Of a stretch of DNA of 35,694 bases, positions 16,371-25,411 are shown one piece after another. The notes under the pieces were generated by a model. The model had not been told where the DNA came from and did not search any database. It worked only from the letters and a program-made list of their open reading frames with translations. The DNA lies in the NCBI RefSeq assembly GCF_002077075.2, contig NZ_LCWM02000012.1, positions 3,488-39,181 of the forward strand. The letters run 5' to 3'. Each line of letters starts with the position of its first letter. Positions within the stretch are counted from its first letter, which is position 1. A program made the translations under genes and the position numbers. This stretch comes from Thermoproteus sp. CP80. GTDB lineage: Archaea > Thermoproteota > Thermoprotei > Thermoproteales > Thermoproteaceae.

Positions 16371-16551
16371 ACCTCACTGGGGGCATTTACTCCACGCCGG
16401 AGGGAGATGGGACAGACGCGGGGATGCCGAAAGGAGGGGGTGGTGGACAGAAAAGCGACTAGGAGGGATTTATGCGGCGTCTCTCGAGGATAAACCCCGG
16501 ATATACGGGATTCTCCCTATCTCTCAGCCCTGCGAATACCGACGTTTGCGG

Positions 16552-17499
16552 CTAGAGCGAGGCCAGCTTCGCCAGGTATTCGAGATTTGCGACCACCTCC
16601 TTTTCCAGCTCCCCTATCTCGGCGTCGGTCAGATGCGCAAACCTGCCCTGGAATTTAAGGAACTCCCTAAGGGGCTTCCTGCGCTTGGGGTCGGCCACCA
16701 TGTTCGAGGTCGGCGGGTTCAGCCTTATCTTCCCGTGGTCGTATTCATAAAGCGGGAAGTAGCCGGTCTCCACGGCCAGCCTGGCGGCCTCCACGGTCCG
16801 CTCCTCGGGGAAGCGCCAGCCGGGCGGACAAGGCGCCATTATATGTAGAAACGTCGGCCCCTCCTCGGTGTACTCCAGCGCCGTCTTTATCTTGTTGGAC
16901 ATATCGATTATGTTGGAGATCGAGGCCGTGGCGGCGTAGGGCACTCTGTGGGCCATCACGATGCCCATTATGTCCTTCTTCGCCTGTATCTTGCCCCTTA
17001 TGGCCCTCCCCACAGGCGTCGTGGTGGTCCAGGCGTAGCGCGGCGTCCCGCCGCTCCTCTGTATGCCGGTGTTCATATAGGCCTCGTTGTCGTAGAGTAT
17101 GTAGAGGACGTGGTGTCCCCTCTCGAGCATGCCGCTGAGGGACTGCAGGCCGATGTCGTAGGTGCCGCCGTCGCCCGCTATCACTATGACGTTGGTCTTG
17201 CCCGACCGCCACAGCCCCTTCTTAGACGTGACCCTTATGGCCGAGTCGACGCCCGATGCCGCCGCGGCGGCGTTCTCGAACGCTACGTGGAGGTAGGGCA
17301 CCATCCAAGCGGTCTCGGGGTACTGCGTCGTCGTGACCTCCATGCAGCCCGTGGCGTTGACCACTACGGTGTTGGGCCCGGCGGTCTTGGTGATCCACCT
17401 CATGGCTATGGCGGGCCCGCAGCCGGCGCAGGCGCGGTGGCCTGAGGCGAAGAGCTCCTCGACCGGCAGATCCCAGATCGCCTTGTAGACGACCTTCAT
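16552..17499 (-). CDS. porB: Pyruvate:ferredoxin oxidoreductase, beta subunit
   Basis: Beta subunit of the 2-oxoacid:ferredoxin oxidoreductase that oxidises pyruvate with CoA to acetyl-CoA and CO2, passing electrons to ferredoxin (EC 1.2.7.1). 315 residues. It binds thiamine diphosphate through VIAGDGGTYDIGLQSLSG (about 105-122) ending in the metal-binding segment YDNEAYMNTGIQRSGGTP. HRACAGCGPA (about 19-28), the Cys in NATGCMEV and a Cys in APCPPGW form the ligand set of the proximal 4Fe-4S cluster. Last gene of porG-D-A-B; its ATG overlaps the porA stop as ATGA. Use of 2-oxoisovalerate or other oxoacids cannot be excluded from sequence alone. Confidence 0.93.
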   Translation of the reverse strand: MKVVYKAIWDLPVEELFASGHRACAGCGPAIAMRWITKTAGPNTVVVNATGCMEVTTTQYPETAWMVPYLHVAFENAAAAASGVDSAIRVTSKKGLWRSGKTNVIVIAGDGGTYDIGLQSLSGMLERGHHVLYILYDNEAYMNTGIQRSGGTPRYAWTTTTPVGRAIRGKIQAKKDIMGIVMAHRVPYAATASISNIIDMSNKIKTALEYTEEGPTFLHIMAPCPPGWRFPEERTVEAARLAVETGYFPLYEYDHGKIRLNPPTSNMVADPKRRKPLREFLKFQGRFAHLTDAEIGELEKEVVANLEYLAKLASL

Positions 17500-18686
17500 A
17501 GCCTCAGCCCCATGTATACTACTTTATTCCTTTCGCCGTCCTTCAACATCTCGAATACCTTCACGAAGTCCTCGACGTACATGGACCTCTGCCCTATGCC
17601 GTGTATCACCGAGAGGCCCGGCACGTCCATGCCGCCCATATAGAGCGCGGTTGCCACATCGATGAAGGCGGGCCCTCCTCCCGGAGAGCCGAAGGCGATC
17701 GCCCTATCGATTACGGCGAACGCCTTGACTCCGGCCAGCTGCTTCAGCAGACGGTCGGCGGGGAAGGGCCTCCATACTCGTAGCCTTATGGCGCCAGCCC
17801 TTATGCCCCTCTCCCTGGCCACGTCTACAGCCTCGCGGGCGTTGCCGAAGGCAGCTCCGCCGTACGCTATCACGGCGTAGTCTGCGTCCTCCATCCTGTA
17901 GGTCTGGATTATTCCATAACTCCTGCCGAAGGCCTTTCCATACTCGGCGTCCACCTCCTCGATCGTTTTGAGCGAGCTGGCAAGCGCCTCCTGGACCTGG
18001 TATTTGATCTCGTAGTACCAGTCGGGCATGGCGAAGGCGCCCATGGTTATCGGCTTCTCGGGCCTCAGGACGTTGGGCCTCTCCCTTCTGGGGAGGAAGC
18101 GCTTAACCGCCTCCTCGTCGTTGAGCTCCACCGGCTCGGTCGTGTGGGACATCAGGAAGCCGTCGTAGGACACCATGACGGGCAACAGCGTCGTCTCGGC
18201 GACCTTATAGGCCTGTATCACCGTGTCGTAGACCTCCTGCGCCGATGACGCTATATAGGTTATCCACCCCGTATCCCTCGTGTTCATCACGTCGCTGTAG
18301 TCGCCGTGTATGCTTATGGGGGCAGAGATGGCGCGGGCCGGCACGGCCATCACTACGGGCAGGCGGAGGCCCGACGCTATGTGGAGGACCTCGTGCATCA
18401 GCTCGAGGCCTTGGCTGCTGGTTGCGGTGAAGACCCTGGCCCCCGCCGCGGCGGCGCCCACCACGGCCGACATGGCCGAGTGCTCCGACTCCACGTGTAT
18501 CAAATCGGCGTTGAGCTCGCCGTCGTCGACGAACTCGGCTATCTTCTCCACGATGGTCGTCTGCGGCGTGATGGGGTAGACCGCCACCACATCCACATCG
18601 GCGGCCTTGACGGCGTAGGCTACCGCGTAGTTGCTGGTGAGCGCCAGCGCGGCCTTGGCCTTCTGAATGGCGGCAGCGGCGGTCAT
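17496..18686 (-). CDS. porA: Pyruvate:ferredoxin oxidoreductase, alpha subunit
   Basis: Alpha subunit, 396 residues, carrying the pyrimidine-binding thiamine diphosphate domain and domain II. Near the N-terminus VVAVYPITPQTTIVEKIAEF has the conserved Pro-Ile-Thr-Pro of the family, followed by HVESEHSAMSAVVGAAAAGARVFTATSSQGL with the catalytic-site glutamate and the conserved Thr-Ser-Ser-Gln-Gly. The ATG at 18686 is used because it overlaps the porD stop as ATGA and the conserved region begins soon after; longer in-frame upstream codons run inside porD in another frame. Together with PorB it forms the active site. Confidence 0.93.
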   Translation of the reverse strand: MTAAAAIQKAKAALALTSNYAVAYAVKAADVDVVAVYPITPQTTIVEKIAEFVDDGELNADLIHVESEHSAMSAVVGAAAAGARVFTATSSQGLELMHEVLHIASGLRLPVVMAVPARAISAPISIHGDYSDVMNTRDTGWITYIASSAQEVYDTVIQAYKVAETTLLPVMVSYDGFLMSHTTEPVELNDEEAVKRFLPRRERPNVLRPEKPITMGAFAMPDWYYEIKYQVQEALASSLKTIEEVDAEYGKAFGRSYGIIQTYRMEDADYAVIAYGGAAFGNAREAVDVARERGIRAGAIRLRVWRPFPADRLLKQLAGVKAFAVIDRAIAFGSPGGGPAFIDVATALYMGGMDVPGLSVIHGIGQRSMYVEDFVKVFEMLKDGERNKVVYMGLRL

Positions 18687-18991
18687 GCCTCCGGCACCAT
18701 CTCGATTGCCTTGGTGGGGCATTCGTGGGCGCATATGCCGCATCCCTTGCAATAGTTATAGTCTATTTCGTATTTATATTGATATTTACGTCCTTTTACT
18801 ACGAATTCTCCCTTGGTTTCCTTTATAGTACCCTCGGGGCAGTACATCCAGCATATTCTGCAGCGGATGCATCTATCGTCGTGGATTATGGGCTTTAGAC
18901 TGCGCCAGCCGCCTGTGAGGTTTCTGCGCGACGAGCCCGGCTCGGTTATTATGCCTCCTATGGGTATCTCGTGCACCTTGGGGAGGCTCAT
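18683..18991 (-). CDS. porD: Pyruvate:ferredoxin oxidoreductase, delta subunit (2x 4Fe-4S ferredoxin)
   Basis: 102-residue ferredoxin-like subunit that relays electrons from the catalytic cluster to soluble ferredoxin. Two complete 4Fe-4S motifs are visible: Cys41, 44, 47, 51 (CIRCRICWMYC) and Cys81, 84, 87, 91 (CKGCGICAHEC), each followed by Pro. The N-terminal 35 residues (ending GGWRSLKP) are typical of PorD. Both ends overlap its neighbours by 4 bases, giving tight translational coupling in the operon. Confidence 0.94.
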   Translation of the reverse strand: MSLPKVHEIPIGGIITEPGSSRRNLTGGWRSLKPIIHDDRCIRCRICWMYCPEGTIKETKGEFVVKGRKYQYKYEIDYNYCKGCGICAHECPTKAIEMVPEA

Positions 18992-19509
18992 AGCTCCTTG
19001 GTCTGATCAAACGCTACCTTGACCAACTGCGCGTTTAGTTCGTATATCTTCCCCGAGAAGTACTTGTTCAGGGCGGCGAGGGCCGTCTCGAGGCCGACCA
19101 CGCCGGTTGCCTTGACCACGGCGCCTATCATGGCCGTGTTCACTATGGCCTTTCCCAGCAACTTCAAGGCGAGGGACGTGGCGTCGACGTAGTAGGTCTT
19201 GACAGGCGCCTTATAGGCCCCGTTCACGACCAAGATGCCGTTCCCCTTGATACCCTCCAGGGGGTTCTCCGAGACGAACAGCGACTGGTCGCCGACTACC
19301 ACCACGTCGGGCTCCACGACCGGCTCGCGTTTGTAGATGGGCCTATCGTCGATGCGTAGATACGCCTTGACGGGAGCTCCGCGCCTCTCGGGGCCGAACT
19401 CGGGGAAAGCTTGAGCGTATTTGCCCTCCATAATCGCGGCGGTCGCCAGGACCTGCGAGGCGGTGACCATTCCCTGGCCGCCGCGTCCGTGGAACCTTAT
19501 CTCTATCAC
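18988..19509 (-). CDS. porG: Pyruvate:ferredoxin oxidoreductase, gamma subunit
   Basis: First gene of the por operon, 173 residues. The gamma subunit (POR domain III) binds CoA and stabilises the complex. Starts IEIRFHGRGGQGMVTASQVLATA (2-24), the invariant opening of this family, followed by PEFGPERRGAPVKAYLRID. The start codon is GTG at 19509 with a TATA box centred about 26 bases upstream, so the operon message is leaderless. Gene order gamma-delta-alpha-beta is the common archaeal order. Confidence 0.94.
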   Translation of the reverse strand: MIEIRFHGRGGQGMVTASQVLATAAIMEGKYAQAFPEFGPERRGAPVKAYLRIDDRPIYKREPVVEPDVVVVGDQSLFVSENPLEGIKGNGILVVNGAYKAPVKTYYVDATSLALKLLGKAIVNTAMIGAVVKATGVVGLETALAALNKYFSGKIYELNAQLVKVAFDQTKEL

Positions 19510-19530
19510 GACATGACGATATCACCGTAA

Positions 19531-19540
19531 TAAATATTTA
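19531..19540 (-). promoter_or_regulatory. TATA box of the por operon
   Basis: The palindromic taaatattta is centred about 26 bases before the porG GTG. It is one of the clearest leaderless promoters in the window and would drive all four por genes. Confidence 0.6.
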
Positions 19541-19600
19541 ACTATCCTTTACGAATACGGATTTAAACGTCTAAACTATTGCCAATTGACGGAACAGCGC

Positions 19601-22279
19601 CTAAAAGCCCACCTCCAACGCGTGGCCGGGCTCCAGCTGGACCTCCTGGGCCAGTCGGGCCTCGTAGTAGCCGTCCGCCTCGGCCACCTCGAACGACAGA
19701 GGCTTGCCGTCCAATTTGATGGAGACGGGCCTATTGGGCAGCCTCAACGAGGCGATCTTCAAGGCGCCGTGCGCCAGCTCCAGCCTCGCGCCGTCGCTGG
19801 ACCAGTCCAGAACTCCCCAACTGCCGCCAACTGCGAGGACCCATTTAAGCGGAACCACCGCAGGCCTCAACGTCAGCCTCCTGGCGAATCCGTCGTACTT
19901 AAGCCCCCACGCCCCCATCACGACCATCCACGCTGAGAGCGGACGCATGTAGTGGGCTCCCCACTCCACGTGGTTCCAGTAATGACCTCCCCGCCCGTAG
20001 CGCTCGTGCAAGGCCTTAAGCACGGCAATTCCCTCCTCGACGAGTCCCTCGTAGAGCATGTGGCCCGCCACGGCGAACTCCACGCCGCTCCACGGGGTAT
20101 CCATATGCCACGTCGGCAGGTAGGGACCCCGCGTGAAGTTCTCGTAGAGCGTCGGACCGACGAAGGAGGGCCTACGGCCGCTCGGGTAGATCCCGTTTAT
20201 GAGCCCCTCGTCGGGGGCCAGGTTACGCCTGGCCACAGCCCTCAGCGCCGAGGCCACCCTCTGCCTATCCACCAAATAGCCCAAGTCGGCCACGTGGGCC
20301 AACAGCTGTCCGAACACCTGCGCGGCCATGGACGCCCTATCCCTCTCGCCAGTGACCGGGTCCCACCAGAGGTCGAAATATTCGCCGTTCCACAGCTTCT
20401 CCAGACCCTCGCCAGCCCTCCGCAGCAAGTCCACGTACTTGCCGGGGTCTCTGCCCACCGTCCTCGCGCCCTCCGCCATGGCCTTGAGGGCGGCGGCCCA
20501 GAGGAATAGGACGTACGACGAGACGCCGTAGAAGGCCCAGGTGTCGAAGGTCTGGAACCCCATGAGGACAGCCCTCTGGCTCAACAGCTGAAGCGCCGCT
20601 GACATGACTTGCGAGGAGGACTCCTTGAAGAGCGCCTGCACCGCTCTCATCCACTCGATCCCGGCGGGGGTTGTATGGTAAGGCAGCCCCTCCACGCTCT
20701 GCGCCTTCACGGTGCTCTCCACCGCGCCGTTCAAGACGTCCCACAGATTCCTCAAAAGCTCGACGTTGCCGGTCCACTTAGCGGTTGCGTACGCCATCAA
20801 GATGTAGTCGGGCATGAGGTCTAACATGTGGTAGCCGTCGACGCCCTTGATGGATTTATCGAAGAAATGGGCTATGCGGCCTGCCGGATCCTTCCCGGTC
20901 CTCTCCACGATCCTCGAGACGGTCTCGACCAGCCTCTGCCGGTCGAGCGCCAGATAGGGTTCCCTCTCAAGCGTTTTCTCGAACTCGCGCCTATTCTCGG
21001 GGATAGACAAGGCGTAGATGACCCAGTCGGGGGTCCCCCGCCTCAAGGCGAAGGCCGAGTGTTGGACGAGGTACTTGGCGGCCAGCTCGGGGAAGAGCGA
21101 GATCAACGCCGGCATTGCGTACGCCATCACGTCCATCGTATTGAAGGCGTTGTGCTCGGGACCTCCGTAGTATTTATCGCCTAGGCCCTCCCATAGGGCG
21201 AATCTGCCGTCCTTGGTGAGCCAGCTTATCTTGACCAAGGTGCTCAGCTGGGAGGCCACCAAGTCGGCCACCCACCCGTCGATTCCCTTGGCCTCGTACA
21301 GGGCGTCGTGGAACTCCTTGGTCTTCCCGTAAAGGCGCTCTAAGTTGTCGAGCACGTACTGAGCCGCCGAGTCCGCATCTGCGAAGAAGTTCTCGTAGTA
21401 GTGGCCGAGCCTCTCGCCGAATTGGTCCACGTGGTTGGGGAAGAACCAGGCCAACACGAAGACGACGTCTCTCTCCTCCGAGGGCGCCAGCTTGAGAGGC
21501 GTCGTGAGGACGGCCCAGAGGCCGTCACCCGAACGCGCAGGAGGCCCCTTGACCTTGCCCTCCCTCCTGAAGTCTATCCAGGCTTGCAACATCTCGAGGG
21601 CGTTGTCGTATCGCTGGAATCCGTAGTCCTCGTATCCCGGCGCCCTCAATACGGCTGCATATACCTCCCCGGCCTTGGCGGCCAGGGCCATGGAGCCGTC
21701 GCGAAGCGGGCTGTCGCCGGGCTCGCCGCCGTCCCGTAAGACCACCGCGTTCCCCCTAGCCCTGGCCACCGCCCTGCCGAAGGGAGACCTCAACATAGCC
21801 CATAGCGACACGTCCAACGGCTTGGCGCCGCGGTTCCTGACCTTGACGGCGACGATCAAGACGGGCAGGGCCGAGTCCTTAAGGTCGCCTGGGATAAACG
21901 GCGAGAGGAACACGGCCTCGACCTCCACCGGCAGATCGTCGACGTATTTGAGCAAGGCCAGCGGCGGCTCTCCGCGGTATTCTATCTCCTTGACCGGCTT
22001 AAGCCAGGGGGCCCTATAGGGATCGCCGCCCAGCATGTAGCCGGCGGACTGAAGTTGCCTCACGAACACTTTCTCTCCGTCGTCGACCCTCACGGCGAGG
22101 AGGAAGCTCCTCTCGTTCAGGGGGTAGCGATTTCTGTGGGCATCCACCGTGGTCCACGGACCGTTGTTGAAGATGAGCCAGTCGTGGAGGAGCCCATCCG
22201 CCCTTATTTCCACAGACCCAGCGCCTATTCCGCCCAAGGCGACGCCAGATGCAACGCTGTTCGAGTATACATACCTCAT
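19601..22279 (-). CDS. GH116 family beta-glycosidase (beta-glucosidase/beta-xylosidase-like)
   Basis: 892-residue glycoside hydrolase of family 116 (DUF608 plus N-terminal beta-sandwich), the family of archaeal SSO1353 beta-glucosidase/xylosidase and animal GBA2. It opens with SGVALGGIGAGSVEIRADG (11-29), the family's N-terminal signature. The (alpha/alpha)6 catalytic domain begins near residue 330. ALWEGLGDKYYGG (361-373) holds the likely nucleophile Glu364, and YHMLDLMPDYILMAY (483-497) the likely acid/base Asp487. There is no signal peptide, so the enzyme is probably cytoplasmic and acts on imported oligosaccharides or glycosides. The ATG at 22279 follows a TATA box by about 26 bases. Catalytic residue numbers are assigned by pattern, not alignment. 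Confidence 0.87.
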   Translation of the reverse strand: MRYVYSNSVASGVALGGIGAGSVEIRADGLLHDWLIFNNGPWTTVDAHRNRYPLNERSFLLAVRVDDGEKVFVRQLQSAGYMLGGDPYRAPWLKPVKEIEYRGEPPLALLKYVDDLPVEVEAVFLSPFIPGDLKDSALPVLIVAVKVRNRGAKPLDVSLWAMLRSPFGRAVARARGNAVVLRDGGEPGDSPLRDGSMALAAKAGEVYAAVLRAPGYEDYGFQRYDNALEMLQAWIDFRREGKVKGPPARSGDGLWAVLTTPLKLAPSEERDVVFVLAWFFPNHVDQFGERLGHYYENFFADADSAAQYVLDNLERLYGKTKEFHDALYEAKGIDGWVADLVASQLSTLVKISWLTKDGRFALWEGLGDKYYGGPEHNAFNTMDVMAYAMPALISLFPELAAKYLVQHSAFALRRGTPDWVIYALSIPENRREFEKTLEREPYLALDRQRLVETVSRIVERTGKDPAGRIAHFFDKSIKGVDGYHMLDLMPDYILMAYATAKWTGNVELLRNLWDVLNGAVESTVKAQSVEGLPYHTTPAGIEWMRAVQALFKESSSQVMSAALQLLSQRAVLMGFQTFDTWAFYGVSSYVLFLWAAALKAMAEGARTVGRDPGKYVDLLRRAGEGLEKLWNGEYFDLWWDPVTGERDRASMAAQVFGQLLAHVADLGYLVDRQRVASALRAVARRNLAPDEGLINGIYPSGRRPSFVGPTLYENFTRGPYLPTWHMDTPWSGVEFAVAGHMLYEGLVEEGIAVLKALHERYGRGGHYWNHVEWGAHYMRPLSAWMVVMGAWGLKYDGFARRLTLRPAVVPLKWVLAVGGSWGVLDWSSDGARLELAHGALKIASLRLPNRPVSIKLDGKPLSFEVAEADGYYEARLAQEVQLEPGHALEVGF

Positions 22280-22300
22280 AAACTTGTGTTTTCAAGTGAC

Positions 22301-22310
22301 TTTAAAGTAT
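22301..22310 (-). promoter_or_regulatory. TATA-like box of the GH116 gene
   Basis: Minus-strand atactttaaa is centred about 26 bases before the ATG at 22279. It lies in the 58-base gap behind the GAPOR stop, so GH116 has its own leaderless promoter. Confidence 0.55.
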
Positions 22311-22337
22311 TTATCTCATTAAATTGATGGTGGACTG

Positions 22338-24215
22338 CTATAATATGGTTATACCTAGGATCTTGTCCAGTGCTTCCTTATAGCGACGCCACCACTCCAA
22401 ATAGGTCTCGTAGGCATCGAACTTCCAATCCTTCGCCCCCAGCTCCCTGGCCATTGTCGACACCACGTCCATAGCCCTTCTGCTCTCCCAAGGCCTGGGA
22501 TCTGCGCCTGCCCTGATCGAATATTCGGCGAATCTCCTATAGAGGCCTTTGTCCATATTGACGCCGACCAGCTTGAAGAGGTCCTCCAATACGGGCTCCG
22601 CCCAGCCTCTGTGGAATCTGCACATGCCTGCGTCCTCCACCAACGACTCCATCACGGCGCGGTCGTACGCGGTCTTGGCGAACTCCTCGGGAGGCATGAA
22701 GGTGGGGTTGTAGTTGGTCCAGTACTTGCCCTGTACATACATGGGAGCCACCATGCCGGGCGCCCAGTAGAAGTTGGGGGTCATGTAGCCCTCGTCCCCA
22801 TACGCGACGTAGACGGCCAGGTCTCTGAACCTGACGCCGACCTTGGCCACTCTGTCTGCGTATTTCGCCTCTAGGGCCTTCGCCGCCTTCCTAATGCCCA
22901 GCCTCGCGACCTCCTCGACTACCTCGCTGCCGCCCTCGACGAACGTCCTCAGGAGCTCGCCGGCCAGTCTGGCGTTCTTCTTGGAGTCGATCTCCGGCTT
23001 GAATCTGTACGGGTTGAAAACAGGCGCGTCCTCTATCCCCACCTCCTCGGACCTCAAGAGCCCGTGTTCGACGGCGTCGAAGAGCCAGGCGGTTACGTGT
23101 CCCATCTCTATGGCGTCTAGGCCGTAGGCGTCGATCTCGTCGACTAGCTTAACCGAATCCTCAAAGGTGTAGACCCCTATGAAGGGGCCCATGGCGTGGA
23201 ACGGCTCGTAGTCGACCTTCTTCCCCTGCCAGACCTTCTTGCACGTGACGGGGCAAGGCTCGCCGCAGTTGTACCAGCTCCGGGCCTTCTCGAAGACCAG
23301 CTCGTTGAACGGCTTCCAGAACAGCCTGAGGACCGCGTCGGCGTGTCTAATCCTCTCGTCTCTATCCATATATATCGATTTATATCCGAACAGCGGGACG
23401 AGGTCTCTGTAGTGGACGTAGTTGACGCCGAAGGTGCCGCCGGTGCCGAGGCCCGGGTCGTAGCGGTACTTCACGGTCTTCTCCTGCAACGCCTCTAGGT
23501 AGCCCTTCTTGAGCTTCACCTTGACCACCTCGTCTATCCTGTGTATGTCGGCGACGGCTTGATGCCGCGCCTTAGCCTTGCCGCCGGCTATCAGGGCCGC
23601 CAGGTTGTGGCCTTGCGCGGCCGCCGTGCCAGGCCCTCCCCTTGCGGCGAAATCCTCGGCGCCTTTGGAGAGCTCGCCCTTAGGGGTTAGGTCCATCGAG
23701 GCAAGGGCGCCGTTGTAGGTCCGCCACGCGGCGGGCCCCACGACGACGGCCCGGGCGCTGTTGCTCTGGAAGAAATCCCTATAGGACTCGTAGAGGTATT
23801 TAGTGAAGGCGTAGACGCCGCGTAGCCCCTGGTACTCGTAGACCAACTTCACCGGCTCTACCCTGACGCCCTCCTGGGAGGCCAGCAACGCCACCGGCTC
23901 GGGCGCCCTGCCGGTGATCACGTAGGCGTCTATGCCGGCCCCCATCATCTTGTAGGCGGCTCCACCCAGCGCGCTCGAATGGAGCCCTCCGGTCATGGGG
24001 CTCCTGAACACAGCCACCATCCTGTGGACGCCCATGAGGCGGCCTCCGACGAATCTGCCCATGCCTATCACCAGCGGCGATTCGGGCGACAGCGGGTCGC
24101 GCCGCCAGCTCTCCGCCTCCTCGTGCACCTTGAGGCCGAGGCTGACGGGGCCCTGCGCGTCGACCTCCCTGACCTCCACGGAGGCCCTGCTCAGGTCGAC
24201 AAAGGCGACTCGCAC
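22338..24215 (-). CDS. gor: Glyceraldehyde-3-phosphate:ferredoxin oxidoreductase (GAPOR)
   Basis: Tungsten-pterin enzyme of the AOR family that oxidises glyceraldehyde 3-phosphate irreversibly to 3-phosphoglycerate with ferredoxin (EC 1.2.7.6), replacing GAPDH and PGK in archaeal glycolysis. 625 residues from the GTG at 24215. It matches Pyrococcus GAPOR as I remember it over most of its length: VHRMVAVFRSPMTGGL, AARGGPGTAAAQGHNLAA, TVKYRYDPGLGTGGTFG, then YNCGEPCPVTCKK with cluster ligands Cys317, 321, 325 and a late Cys in DAGMCRFHRGW. The CxxxCxxxC spacing and these segments separate it from AOR, FOR and WOR paralogues. An in-frame TTG at 24254 would add 13 charged residues; the true start is unsure. 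Confidence 0.9.
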   Translation of the reverse strand: MRVAFVDLSRASVEVREVDAQGPVSLGLKVHEEAESWRRDPLSPESPLVIGMGRFVGGRLMGVHRMVAVFRSPMTGGLHSSALGGAAYKMMGAGIDAYVITGRAPEPVALLASQEGVRVEPVKLVYEYQGLRGVYAFTKYLYESYRDFFQSNSARAVVVGPAAWRTYNGALASMDLTPKGELSKGAEDFAARGGPGTAAAQGHNLAALIAGGKAKARHQAVADIHRIDEVVKVKLKKGYLEALQEKTVKYRYDPGLGTGGTFGVNYVHYRDLVPLFGYKSIYMDRDERIRHADAVLRLFWKPFNELVFEKARSWYNCGEPCPVTCKKVWQGKKVDYEPFHAMGPFIGVYTFEDSVKLVDEIDAYGLDAIEMGHVTAWLFDAVEHGLLRSEEVGIEDAPVFNPYRFKPEIDSKKNARLAGELLRTFVEGGSEVVEEVARLGIRKAAKALEAKYADRVAKVGVRFRDLAVYVAYGDEGYMTPNFYWAPGMVAPMYVQGKYWTNYNPTFMPPEEFAKTAYDRAVMESLVEDAGMCRFHRGWAEPVLEDLFKLVGVNMDKGLYRRFAEYSIRAGADPRPWESRRAMDVVSTMARELGAKDWKFDAYETYLEWWRRYKEALDKILGITIL

Positions 24216-24301
24216 GAGTGTACGGTCATTATTCCTCTTATCCTTTTTGGTCAACTCAATAATAATGATAAAACTTATTATGGCGAGTTATTGGGGTTCC
24301 T
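24216..24301. promoter_or_regulatory. Divergent promoter region, gor / CBS protein
   Basis: An 86-base gap. On the minus strand ttttatcatta (about 24266-24276) is the likely box for gor, giving a leader of about 30 bases to GTG 24215 or almost none to TTG 24254. On the plus strand ataaaacttatta (about 24268-24280) is centred about 27 bases before the ATG at 24302. The two boxes overlap, so expression of GAPOR and of the ligand-sensing CBS protein may be linked. Confidence 0.5.
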
Positions 24302-24688
24302 ATGGAGGTCAAGAACGTCATGAGCGACCGCGTCGTCTACTGCACCACGCGCGACACGATAAGGTGCGCAGTATCCAAGATGTACGCGTACAACATAGGC
24401 TCTGTCCTCGTGGTCGACGACGTGGGCAACCCCGTGGGGATATTCACCGAGAGGGATCTCGTCAAGGCTGTCGCCGAGGGGATAAGCCTCGACACCCCCT
24501 TGGAGAAGCTGGCGCCTAAGGAGTTGATAAAGGCTTATCCCAACGAGTCGGTGTTCATGGCGGCGCAGAAGATGATAGAGCACAACATACGGCACATCCC
24601 CGTGGTGGAGGGCAATAGGGTGGTCGGCATATTGAGCATAAGGGACGCTCTGAGGAGCTTGATGGCGCTGGAGGGGGCCTACCCCTAG
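24302..24688 (+). CDS. Stand-alone CBS-domain pair protein
   Basis: 128 residues made of two tandem CBS domains (Bateman module): the first about 1-60 with SVLVVDDVGNPVGIFTERDLVKAV, the second about 66-125 with IPVVEGNRVVGILSIRDAL. Such modules bind adenine nucleotides (AMP, ATP, SAM, NAD) and regulate partner proteins. No other domain is attached. Divergent from GAPOR and 42 bases upstream of rpiA, so a role as an energy-state sensor for sugar metabolism is a reasonable but unproven inference. Confidence 0.88.
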   Translation: MEVKNVMSDRVVYCTTRDTIRCAVSKMYAYNIGSVLVVDDVGNPVGIFTERDLVKAVAEGISLDTPLEKLAPKELIKAYPNESVFMAAQKMIEHNIRHIPVVEGNRVVGILSIRDALRSLMALEGAYP

Positions 24689-24702
24689 CCTCCCGCCTGT
24701 TC

Positions 24703-24712
24703 GTATTTAAGG
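24703..24712 (+). promoter_or_regulatory. TATA-like box of rpiA
   Basis: gtatttaagg is centred about 23 bases before the GTG start of rpiA, giving rpiA its own leaderless promoter in the short gap behind the CBS gene. Confidence 0.5.
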
Positions 24713-24730
24713 CGGCGGTTTTTTACGGCC

Positions 24731-25411
24731 GTGAAGGAGCTCCTGGCGCGTAAGGCGGTCGAGTTCGTGAGGGACGGGCTGGTCGTCGGCCTTGGGTCGG
24801 GCTCCACGGCCAAGGCCTTCATAGAGGAGCTCGCCAGAGCGGTCGCCGAGAGGGGCATGAGGGTCACCCTCGTCGCCACCAGCGTCGACAGCGAGCTGAA
24901 GGCGCTGGAGGCGGGGCTCGGCCCCTATCTGGCGCAGCCCTGGGCCGTCGACCGCATAGATCTGGCTGTGGACGGAGCCGACGAGATATCGAGGGATAGG
25001 ATGTTCCTGAAGGGGGGAGGCGGCGCGATGGTCCGCGAGAAGGTGGTGGACTACAGGGCGGCTACGTTGGTAATAATCGCCGAGGCGCACAAGCTCGTCG
25101 ATAAGCTGCCCGGCAACCGCCCTATCCCGATAGAGGTCCTTCCGGCGGCCTGGAGGCTCGTCGCCAGAGACGTTGAGAGGAGATGGGGCGGGAGGACCGA
25201 GCTGAGGACCTGCGGATCCGGCGGCAAGCTGGGGCCCTTGATCACCGACAACGGCAACTTCATCCTCGACTGGAGCCCCCCCGGTCCCGCGTACCCAGAG
25301 CTCGAGGACGAGCTGAAGGCCATCCCGGGCGTGGTGGACACGGGCATCTTCGCCAAGAGGAGGGACGCCGTGATACTGCTCGCCGACGAGAAGGGCGTCT
25401 TCACGCTCTGA
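24731..25411 (+). CDS. rpiA: Ribose-5-phosphate isomerase A
   Basis: Interconverts ribose 5-phosphate and ribulose 5-phosphate (EC 5.3.1.6), feeding ribose to nucleotide synthesis in an organism that probably uses the ribulose monophosphate route or related reactions for pentoses. 226 residues, the usual length. Signatures in order: VVGLGSGSTAKAFIEEL (about 18-34), IDLAVDGADEIS (about 76-87), LKGGGGAMVREKV (about 95-107) with the catalytic Asp, Glu and Lys set of RpiA, and GVVDTGIF near 201-208. The start is GTG at 24731. Confidence 0.93.
   Translation: MKELLARKAVEFVRDGLVVGLGSGSTAKAFIEELARAVAERGMRVTLVATSVDSELKALEAGLGPYLAQPWAVDRIDLAVDGADEISRDRMFLKGGGGAMVREKVVDYRAATLVIIAEAHKLVDKLPGNRPIPIEVLPAAWRLVARDVERRWGGRTELRTCGSGGKLGPLITDNGNFILDWSPPGPAYPELEDELKAIPGVVDTGIFAKRRDAVILLADEKGVFTL

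Noticed and set aside
16182-16551. RNase P RNA or SRP RNA
   Set aside because: The conserved RNase P core strings (GAGGAAAGUC; ACAGAA with its partner) and the SRP helix 8 pattern are not present together on either strand, and the long outer stem closes too early for SRP helix 1.
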